Origin: Lobosporangium transversale
Lineage: Eukaryota; Mortierellomycota; Mortierellomycetes; Mortierellales; Mortierellaceae
DNA: 64,000 nucleotides
Direction: 5' to 3'
Assembly: GCF_002105155.1 (NCBI RefSeq)
Contig: NW_019029009.1
Location: 1-64,000 of the forward strand
Shown piece after piece: positions 13,466 through 22,788 of this stretch. How positions within the stretch are numbered: position 1 is the stretch's first letter; each line of letters opens with the position of its first letter. The notes beneath the pieces are model-generated. The model ran no database searches. It was not told the DNA's origin and was given only the letters and a program-made list of their open reading frames with translations. Position numbers and translations under genes: made by a program.

Positions 13466-14218
13466 TAGAATGCCTCGTCTATAGATTGGTCATTAGTACA
13501 ACCAATGGAGTCAAAAGCTAGAACTTACGTGGGGTAATAACCGACAATGCCAAGAATGTGGTCGTTGTTGTCCAAATCAAAACAATGAATGTGATTAAAC
13601 GGTATTTAAAGTTAGGTGGTGCATAAACAATCACCGTACCCACTCTTGGGTCGATCGGTCCCCGAGGCTCCCTCCCGCGGGGCTGAATCTCCATAAGCGG
13701 ATCAATTTCTCCAGGTTGATCTTCTTTGGGATCCAGTGCCCGTCCTTCAGAGTCGACAGGAACTAGAACTCGGCGGTTTTTCAAGTGCACAATCCGGTCG
13801 GTATTAGGTACTCTGTAAAGACCTCCATCTCGGACGAAAATGACAGGAGCGTCGATGTCGAGTTCCTCACCACTACCTACTGTGCTTGCGTTGGCATCTA
13901 TATCGTGATCGTGTCCATCAAGTTCAGGAATAGGAGGACGCCATCCCAAAAGCCATGCCTTCCATGTGCGATATACAATATGTCCTTCCTCCTCTGGGAA
14001 CCTTTGACCTTCTTTTCCATACATGAATGAGCTTAAACGCATCATCTTAGCAAGCTTGCGCCACCAAAGTTTGAATATGGTGCTGAAAACCTGTGCCGGA
14101 TTGATCCAAGAAAACGTGAACGGCACTACTAAATGGAACAATAGCATATCAATTGGTAGGTCCGAAATTGGCTCGCTAATAAGAAAATATATAAAAGAAA
14201 ATCAACAGTTTGCTCTAA

Positions 14219-14256
<38 letters not shown>

Positions 14257-17200
14257 AAAGCGTTCGGAACAAATCAGAGCTAATGCGAGACACCACTTAC
14301 TTAACAGGCCACCGAAGTGGAAAAGCTCCTCTCAAAACCAAGTTAATGACCTGCACAGTTATACTGACGCCAAGAACAATCAGAGTCAAGTACATCAACG
14401 CACCGGTGGCCAACTTCCGCAGCTGAACAAGGACAGGGCGCTCCAGAAACTCTCGCACTGGATGAAAGCCTTCGTCATTGGGATCACGAATAAACCACAT
14501 CACACCTGGCCGAACAACGCCTCGACAAATACTAACAAACACCGAAAAATTGAACATAAAAGCCGTCCCGATAAGCCAGTGCATGATGATGGACCAGTTG
14601 GGCGATTGTAAGTAGAATGCCCATCGTGAGGCCAGCGTTGCTCCAGGAAGTACAGGCAGAGTTGTCACCCCAACAACAATTCCACAGAATAGAGGGAACA
14701 CTACCATCTCAATCGTAACAAAGAATGCGATCTAAGAATAGAAAACACGTTAACAACGTTGACAGCTATATTACACTGACTGCCAAATATATCAGCCAGA
14801 AAACTGAAAGGCACCGACCTTTAAAATAAGATATTGTTGTCGAAGGACCCCTCGTATGACCTTACTAACGGCGTTACCATAAGGCTGATGTCGTTTGTTC
14901 ATGTACCACCATGCCAGTGCAAATATAATAGCATAACCTATAGCAATAGCCGTAATTTTGTTGTTGGACGAGCCTCCATAGGCAATAGCATTCCATTTCA
15001 CGATCAATTGCTGGAAAGTTGCTCCGCCTACTGCTAGAGATGTTTGAGAAGCTTTCGGGACCTCTGTGTTCAAAGTCTCCTGCGCCTTTGTGGACGCTGT
15101 TCCTGCAGCTTCCTCAATAATGGTTCTCCACACGGGTACCACGCGCTGTTGAATCATATCTGTCAAAGGCTCGAGCGCTGACCCGCCAAGATAAGGCGCA
15201 AGCATAGGATTTACACGAGGCGCAATTTGATTCGAAAATAATTTTAGCGGCCTCGACACGAGAGTCCCCAAGAGCGGCATGATCCTATCGAGCAAAAAGT
15301 CCGTAATGGGATCCGTGATTTTGTTGAGGATCCTGAGAGGTATCCGCAGGATGTTGAATGGATTCATAAGTATGACCGTCTTGCCAAGCATATATGGCAC
15401 CCAAACACCAAGACCCAGACTGGCACAAATCAATGCTGACATGAGCAATGAATTTTGAAGCAATAACCAATATGAGCCACGCATTCCAATAACTTCCAAA
15501 ATCCCATCCAGCTCCTCCACATTCATATCGTCAAGATCGTCATTTTGATCCGCCAATGCTGGAGGCGCAGGAACAGCAGGTGGTGCTGGTGCTGGCGCTG
15601 GCGCTGGTGCTGGTGCTGGGATTTGATCAGGCCGCAATGTAGGACGCAAAATATGTACGGGCTCGCCCTGTACTTCCGCAATAGCGGCTCGAAGTCGCTC
15701 CTCTGCACGCACCACCTCGGTCTCCAGGGAATCCTCCATTCCAGCAGTATCCTGATCAAGCTGCAAGGAAAATAATTTATTGTCAAAAATATCGATCGGT
15801 GCTGAGGGCAGTGTGTCTGCTCGCCACAAAAGAAGCACGATACGATCCTTATACGAAAGATTAATAGTTCGCAAGAGCTCCTCACAGCGAATGATCTTTT
15901 CATCCAGAGTCATTTCAGTGCCATCGGTTTTCAAAAACAGATTTCTGTATGTTAATGGAGCGCCTAATTTCCAGTATAATGGCACCTTTCCTCGTGTTTG
16001 GATCTGCTCATCATCCTCAACGCCATACTGGACCCATGTTGAAGGCGATTCTTTGCTCCGTACACCATACGCCCTCCATCCCGTAGATGATCCTTCGCCA
16101 TTTTCAGTATCAATGGGATGATTGTTATGTGATGATGTTGAAGGGGATCCATAGGCCCAAGGAGCGTCGCTAAAAATTATAATGCGTAAATATATAACAA
16201 GATTGTCAATTATGCTCTTCTTTGATAATAGTCGGTAAGAAAATAACATCACTGATCTAATTATGACGATTCTTACGATTGTGTTTGACTGGGGGAAGCA
16301 TACACGAATCCAGGCCGTACAGATGATGATGATGAAGATGACGATGATGAAGATGACGATGATGATGACGATGACGAGGATTCTTCATTATTGGGGATAG
16401 TGTCTTCAGCTAGGAACCTTGGCGTATCGGGCAAAAATGGTGTCCGACGCAGGCGGTTTCTCTGATTATCGAAACCAAACGCTTCATCCCTCCAAACATC
16501 ATGACGATCATGTTGCTCGATCCTTGGATCACGTTGCATAGGTAATGGAAAGACCTGTGGATTTTGCTGAGGAGGACGCCTGTCATTTAGCTCCCGCAGT
16601 CTGTTCGCTGCTTCCTGCTGGCGCCGTAACTCAGCTAAAAGAAAGCGGTTAACATTATCGATATCCGCCTGGTCGATCTGCGCTGCCTCTACCGGTCGAT
16701 CTGGAATATCTATCATAACACCATTCTCATCAGCATCCTGGTTCTGGATAACCCATTCCCGAAGTAAGAAAATGGCGACAAATACTACGACTACAACTGC
16801 GCTGATTATCTGCCCTTCGAAGCAATCCAGGATAAACGTGCTAGTTTTTTAATATAGATGTATCCATTGTAGTTGATTAATGCCTGATGCTATCCGTGCA
16901 ATCTTTGGCTGATGTTTTTGAGATAATGGCTGCATTCATATATAATCCCCCTACCTGAGCCATTTATATTCTGGTGGAACTGTCCGATGGACAAACCGTG
17001 TGAAGCTATCCATTTGTTCATAGGCTTTTGCATCTAATGTTGCCGTAGTCCCCGTGTTGGTGGCTGTTACTCTTGTTGAATTGAAAGATCCATCGACTGG
17101 TACTGGCAATCCATTGGCGCTAAAGGCGAACCAGTCTCCAACCCAGAAGTACAGGCGCCAGATCCAAATCGTGAAATAAGGCAGTATAACAAGCCATATC

Positions 17201-18040
17201 GTCATGACTAGAACTGCTCTAAGGATCAACTTGACTCCCGTTCCTAGACTATCAAAACCCTTTTTAATGAGAATCCATTTTGGAATTGTTTCTGGCATTT
17301 CTGGCGCATAAACTAGTATTAACAATAAAGGCAAAAAGACCAAAGTTAGTGCACTTTTTTTTTTTTTTTTATGACGCTGTATACATAAATGTATTATGTA
17401 TATATTCCGACTTACTAGGTGTAAATCCGAAGCTATGTTTGCAAAGCTCGCAATATCTTAATGTCAAGAGGAAAAAGAAATAAGCGTTAGAGAGGCAGTC
17501 TGAGTAAAATCAATAGTGACCACCACTTTAGGAATCGAGATGCCATTTCCACGAACCTTTTGTTGCTGTGCTCGAGCCATTCTAATAAACTAGATCGATT
17601 CCAAAAGATTGCGATGGGAAGGAGTAAGACGTTAGAGGAATAATATTAAAAGATATTGCCCTTTTCCCTTTGCGACTCGGAACAACGGCATAGCATTGAA
17701 TGATTGTGGCTCGGGTTTGCCATGAGCCAAATGTCTTTCTCTCTCTCTCTCTCTCTCTCCTCTCGCTTACCAGTCTTGATGAACGTAACGAATGCTTCCT
17801 GAGCATTTGCATGGATGGAACAACGGCTGTTCAGGTGTGGCCTCTGAGCGACACACTCTGCAGATCTCTATTTAGAATAACAACGAGGAATAGGATGAGC
17901 ATTTGTGCTGGGAACCTTGAATTCCAATCGATTTAATATGCTATTGAGCGAGGTTTTTTTTTTTTTTTTTTTTTTTGCTCATTTGACATGCGCGTAACAC
18001 AAGATGAATGGAACTATTGTGCACCTTCATCCTCCTCCAT
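12002..18040 (-). CDS. SSM4: Doa10/MARCH6-type RING-CH ubiquitin ligase of the ER membrane
   Basis: Eleven exons on the minus strand: 18040-18025, 17867-17771, 17590-17558, 17456-17416, 17312-16955, 16840-16277, 16169-14819, 14731-14301, 14175-13529, 13409-13078 and 12943-12002, giving 1603 residues with all phases closed. Residues 8-54 form a complete RING-CH domain: Cys8, Cys11, Cys25, Cys27, His35, Cys38, Cys51 and Cys54 are all present. Multiple membrane spans follow, including the family-typical stretch with FEGQIIS and [10 protein letters not shown]. Doa10 ligases in the ER and inner nuclear membrane ubiquitinate misfolded membrane and cytosolic proteins for ERAD, with Ubc6 and Ubc7. 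The central cytoplasmic loop carries a poly-Ser run and an Ala-Pro repeat (about nt 15580-15625). The tail is charged, Gln-rich and longer than in yeast (1319 residues). The RING is split over four tiny exons. Confidence 0.93.
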
Positions 18041-19503
18041 GACGTTCGATTTCTTTCTTATGAATTGTTCAAATGAGGAGTTCTTGTTTAATAGAGATCA
18101 AAGTTCGATAATTTTCTATTCTTGATCAATGTGCTTGAGGGAAACTTTTGTAGAAACTCTGCCGATTTGAAACAGGAAAAAGCAGACGGACGTAATTGTG
18201 TGAATGTGAGGTGAGGACAACAAGGAGAAGGCTCAAATGTGCGCAACTGGGGGGTGTAATGACATATGTCCATACAGACCGAACTCACGTGCAATTTACA
18301 CAATCGACTGAAAATATTTTTTTTTTTACTGCTCCTCTAACTCCTTTCATCCCGTATGCAGGTGAAAAAAATGTCCGTTAACCCTTTTTCTTAGGAGAAG
18401 TAAGTGAGAACGAGGTGGGAATCTACATAAGAATGCACTGCTTCAACACCCTTGGATCTAATCTGATCTGTGCTAACTGGTCTTTCTAGTAAATGTAAGC
18501 ACCCAGTCTCGGAAGAACCTTCTGGATTGATAGGGGCCAGCCAATATTTCAGCATTTTGGGGATCAGATTGGTTTGGCAGGATATGAGTGATGCAGAACT
18601 ATCTCATTCGAATAGGTTGAATCAACTGTATCTCCTAGTGATTGGAAGTTAGGTGGAGTACAATATCTAGACAGCTGTGGATACGATAAGAGGGATGTAA
18701 CAGAATCATTATGGAGTCATCAGGAAGAGAAAATAATAAGAATATTAGCCACACCGTTAATAATACCATTAAGACTACTATTATATTTATTTCATCAGTT
18801 CATTCAATAGCTAGAAAAAACCTTTCACAACAATGACAAGATAAATAATACCTTTTCACTCCAGCTACACTCTCTACATACTACTTATCTTGATAGCTTT
18901 GGTTAATATTGTCTGAAAGTTTCATTGTTTAACAATTTAGAGCTACTGAAATCCCGACACCATAAATAATAAAAGAGTCTTATGGTTTAAGGCCTTCGAA
19001 TTGATAGCATTGCTGATGACCAAGATAGTGGATTAAGTGGAATATTTGAAGAGAAATAGCGGTATTATTACCATCCCAAAAACAAGGATTGATAAAAACG
19101 CTCCTTTCACAGCTACCGCTCTCTCGGATGCTGAAGTAGACAACCAGCAATTATTGAAATGAAGGGGATACGACTTGGTAGTTGATCAAGAATAACCAAA
19201 AACCAGATAGAAAGAGTAACGGACAATGCTTTCAATAGTAAAGTAAGGCTTCATCAAATTCGTTAGAGTCGTGAATAAGTTACAAAGGTGACCAAATCCT
19301 CTTCTAAGAATATCGTTCTTGAATGTCGTATGCCGATTGCTTTTCCTTCTTGATGCTGTTGACAAGGAACACAGAGCATCTGCTTGGCCCAACAAGAACG
19401 CCTCCCTCGAGGACAGCTTCTTTGTGATAGTGATTGAGTGTTTATGCCTGTAAAAAGTTTCTTGCGGCCTAAGTTGTTGTCCAGCGGAAGGAAATCCACA
19501 GGG
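18041..19503. other. Intergenic region upstream of the Doa10 gene
   Basis: AT-rich sequence with a T-run at 17956-17976 in the first intron of Doa10 and another at 18318-18327. I see no gene with coding character. The short minus-strand frames at 19186-19533 lack recognisable motifs. Confidence 0.55.
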
Positions 19504-21580
19504 AAAGGTTTCCCCGTGCAAATAAATTTTCACTGCTTGAAAAAATTATTTGCACTGCCCCGTCAGCTGCCATCTTAGTGTGGCTGCCAAATAATGGCAA
19601 AAATTACTATATTTGATATGGGCTGCCAGATAGATTAATACTTGAAAAAAGATATTTGCACGGGCCCGTACACCTCTTATTTGCACGGGGGCCGTACAAA
19701 TATTTAAAAAATCTATTTGCACTGCCCCGTACACACCTTATTTACACCGCTCCCCCCGTGCAAATAAAAAAAAGTTATTTGCACGGGGGGTCTTTTTTTT
19801 TATTTGTACGGGGTCTTTATTTTAGCCCTAAACACCATAACCAGGAAGCCTTCCATGACACAGGCTTAGATCTAGAGCCGCTGCCTAAGCATCAAATACT
19901 GACCAGAATATCTTATCAAGTTCGTATGTAGCTCAGAGTAGATGTTGGCATTCTTTATGCGACTGGGACTAAATACAGAATTACAAATGATTTATCTATA
20001 GTTGAAATATACTATGCAGCTTTACTTTGCACTTTTGTTGGTTGCATTGTTATGGTTCCCCGATGCTTTCTTTCATTTAACGCGTGCATACATCTTAGGT
20101 ATTTCCGTACACTATTAAGCACACAACGATGAATTCAGTTATTAGGAATCTCTAACGTGTAGTTTGTGTCGGTAGATGTACAACCAATCATACTACCATA
20201 CTCATTGCTATGATGCATAGCGCGCCATGTTACTAGTCTCTTTCATTCCTCTTAGATGTCCTTATCTCTGTCGTCCTTTATTAAGAACTCAAGCGCCCTC
20301 GGTACTATTTTGTTTATCAAATTCATCAAAATACAATGGGTAGACCTCAGCTTATTTTGTGGAATATCTATCCTCTTACCCGATATTACTTGTCTTTTGA
20401 TAGTTGGTGACAGTTCGCACTCAAAGCCGATCGTGCCACAATCACCTATATCTCTATATCTAAGTGGCTAAAATACTTTAATAGCATAACCGTGACTAAT
20501 AGTGATAGAAAAGAGACATAAATATTCTTTTCTGTTATTGAAATATGCCAGGGTCATAATAATTAGCGAGAACGAAAAAAAGATGTCTTTATTATGATCC
20601 AGGGATCTTCGTTAAATAAAAAGGGTAAAAACCTTAGCTATAGTAAAAACCCATATAAATGACTGCTAATCGCAACAATCCTTAGTTTTGTCTCATTACA
20701 TTCCAAGTTTATTATCATAGCCAACTTACCTTGGTTCGTCTTTAGCACGCAGTATTGCATACTCAGCAGCACATGTAGATGCTCACTGCGTCTAAAGGAC
20801 CAGCTTCATATTGTACAATCACTTGAAATGGTAATGAAGAGAAGCACTGTCTTCAATCTTATTTCTTGCCGTTTTCCCTCAGCCTGTACTGCCCAAAAAC
20901 TTCAGTGATTATCCACATTGCCTCATTAATAAAAGGGTAAATTTATTGAACTTTAGCTCCATATTACATAATAAGTTATATCAATTAGGTTAAAACAATG
21001 CACCAACTAAGAAGGAGGACAAAGAGAGGGTTCTTGTCTGCCCCACGTGAGTGGTAATTTAAATCATCGTATACGCTATATGGGTCTAATGGTAGTATTT
21101 TTGTATGTCACAAATGAGCTGTTTGGCAGCTCCCACGGCGCTGCAACTTCCACCAGTAATAATTCCAGACCCCTCTCTACTCTAGACTCACCTCCACTTA
21201 TTTATATAAAGCCAGAATCATGTAGTCTGTAGGATACACGTTGCTGCTTGTAGATGAAAAAGAGACCCCGTGCAAATAAAAAAAAGACCCCCCGTGCAAA
21301 TAACTTTTTTTTTATTTGTACGGGGGGAGCAGTGTAAATAGAGTGTGTACGGGGCAGTGCAAATAATTTTTTTTATAAGTAAAAATTTATTTGCACGGGG
21401 GCCGTACAAATAAGGGGTGTACGGGCCCGTGCAAATAACTTCATCCTTAATACTTTATAAGATATATATTCTGGTCAATATTTGATGCTTAGGTATCGAG
21501 CTTGCGCCGTAGAAGGCTTCCTTGTAATGGTGTTAAAGACTGAAATAAAGACCAGGGAGCAGGGCCGTGCAAATACCTGT
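19504..21580. repeat. Composite inverted-repeat element (A and B blocks at both ends), no coding capacity seen
   Basis: Both ends carry an A block (19504-19822 and 21256-21442) made of many copies, in both orientations, of ATTTGCACGGG / CCCGTGCAAAT and its GTAC variant. The right A block, read on the minus strand, aligns over about 165 bp with 19655-19820. Next to each A block is a B block (about 19812-19925 and, inverted, about 21455-21560). The B blocks share AACACCAT, AGGAAGCCTTC, GCATCAAATA and GACCAGAATAT in the same order. The outermost right end has one more A motif (about 21565-21576). About 1.3 kb of non-coding interior lies between. The layout suggests a non-autonomous DNA element or two inverted copies of one repeat. 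I do not recognise the family. Confidence 0.7.
19572..19648 (-). repeat. Short repeat of the GGCTGCCAAATA family nested in the left A block
   Basis: Read on the minus strand, this stretch closely matches the left end of the foldback element at 46805-46905, including TTAATCTAT-TGGCAGCCCATA and CAAATATAGTAATTTTTGCC. It interrupts the ATTTGCAC array: A-block motifs lie on both sides. That suggests a small element of the second family inserted into the first. Confidence 0.6.
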
Positions 21581-21622
21581 AAAAAATGTCAACAGACAGC
21601 TTCGAAAAAATATAAAAATTAT

Positions 21623-21647
21623 TGCGACTTGTGTGGATTGAACACAC

Positions 21648-21688
<41 letters not shown>

Positions 21689-21695
21689 AAGTCGC
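21623..21695 (-). tRNA. tRNA-Phe (anticodon GAA)
   Basis: The minus strand gives a 73-nt cloverleaf. The acceptor stem GCGACTT pairs with AAGTCGC and is followed by discriminator A. The D arm is GCTC-AGTTGGGA-GAGC. The anticodon stem-loop is TCAGA-CTGAAGA-TCTGA with GAA at its centre. The T arm is GTGTG-TTCAATC-CACAC. All stems pair fully, there is no intron, and CCA is not encoded, as usual in eukaryotes. The gene lies just outside the composite repeat element. Confidence 0.96.
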
Positions 21696-21840
21696 AATTG
21701 TTATTCTTTTGAAATATAATAGATATTTAAACATACAATAGTAACGTGACAGTTTGATAATTATACACTTTTGTACAGTTTTCAAAGTGGTTATATTTCT
21801 CGGTTATTGATTGGAACAGAACAGAATGAAATTAAAGTAT

Positions 21841-21920
21841 TGCCCAATGGCTGAGTAGTATACTCGTCAGGGCACCCTCCTGTCTAGTCCAGGGGCCGGG
21901 TTCGAGTCCTGGTTAAGGCA
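21841..21920 (+). repeat. tRNA-like sequence with A and B boxes (possible SINE head or tRNA pseudogene)
   Basis: It has an A-box-like TGGCTGAGTAG and a perfect B box GGTTCGAGTCC about 45 bp apart. The T-arm-like stem CCGGG/CCTGG pairs, but the acceptor and anticodon arms pair poorly, so a functional tRNA is unlikely. The downstream 300 bp before the retroelement ORF could be its body. Pol III transcription is inferred. Confidence 0.4.
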
Positions 21921-22575
21921 CATAAAGTGAAGCAAACATGTGCCAGGTCAGGGATTTGCTTGAGTTTTTATACTTTCTCTCCGAGACAGCCTAGTGTTCT
22001 CCGCTAAGGCTAAGATCGTGGGTGCACTACCCTAAGTCGCCTGGCTGGCCACATGTCTTAGGTATATATTCCACCCCCCAGCCGAACCAGCGGTACATCT
22101 GGCAGCACATCCCCCATCCACCCACTTGACTAGGACAGCGATGATCACAAAGTTTGACGGAGTCCAAAGTAGAAATTTCAGACCAATTCCGCAAGATTTG
22201 GGTCCACATGCCAGTGGATTTGATCGAATAGAAAAAATTAAAAGTCGTCCTTAGCTAGAGTCGGCACGCCAGCCTCCGCGGCTTTTCACGGGCGCAACAG
22301 GCCACATCGGAAGGATGGACTTCGAGTACCGATCACGGTGTACATTGGTAGAGAAAAACATGGATACGAATTGGCTCTTCACAGCCATCCCGTGCGAACT
22401 TTGAGAGTTTCGCTTGTTTCATAGTTGAGGGCGATATCATTACTTTAGAGCGAGATTATGAAAGCAGCGACAGTAGTTATGTCAGCTCGGTAGACGGGGA
22501 TACGGAAGACGAAGATCGAGAAGCGATTCGTGCACTCAACCAATTCATAAAGGATGAGGCAGCGAACAGAACCTT

Positions 22576-22596
22576 GACAGTATCACCGGCTAATCA
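22576..22596 (+). repeat. Left copy of a 21-bp target site duplication
   Basis: Identical 21-bp sequence, beginning GACAGTATCACCGG, at 22576-22596 and 22768-22788, flanking the inserted segment. Confidence 0.9.
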
Positions 22597-22767
22597 CAGG
22601 ATGTAGTACTGTGGCAGTATGACGATGCGGCTTCGGTCGATTATTGGATACCGCTTTATTTGCGACCCCAGTAATGGAGCAACCCATTTATAGAGCTAAC
22701 ATCTAAATAAATCCTACATGACCTCGTGGGTCCTTGTTATCAAAAAAAAAAAAAAAAAAAAAAAAAA
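22597..22767 (+). mobile_element. 5'-truncated poly(A)-tailed retroelement insertion inside the RNase H ORF
   Basis: A 171-bp segment ends in ATGACCTCGTGGGTC, then CTTGTTATC and about 26 A. It is flanked by a perfect 21-bp direct duplication, the hallmark of target-primed reverse transcription. Its distal part (from AACCCATTTATAGAGC) is repeated at 49193-49280 on the minus strand, so it is a dispersed family. It introduces a stop (22604-22606) into the host ORF. Confidence 0.9.
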
Positions 22768-22788
22768 GACAGTATCACCGGCTAATCA
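22768..22788 (+). repeat. Right copy of the 21-bp target site duplication
   Basis: Directly follows the poly(A) tail of the insertion and repeats 22576-22596 exactly. After it the host reading frame continues. Confidence 0.9.

Noticed and set aside
19504-21580. CRISPR-like array
   Set aside because: Repeated words alternate in orientation with irregular spacing, and the genome is eukaryotic; inverted-repeat DNA explains it.
21841-21920. Functional tRNA gene
   Set aside because: Boxes A and B are present, but acceptor and anticodon arms do not pair well. Kept only as a tRNA-like repeat.
22718-22767. ATG at 22718 as the start of the RNase H protein
   Set aside because: It lies in the inserted retroelement tail; the Lys run is the poly(A) tail. 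The host frame is independent of it.
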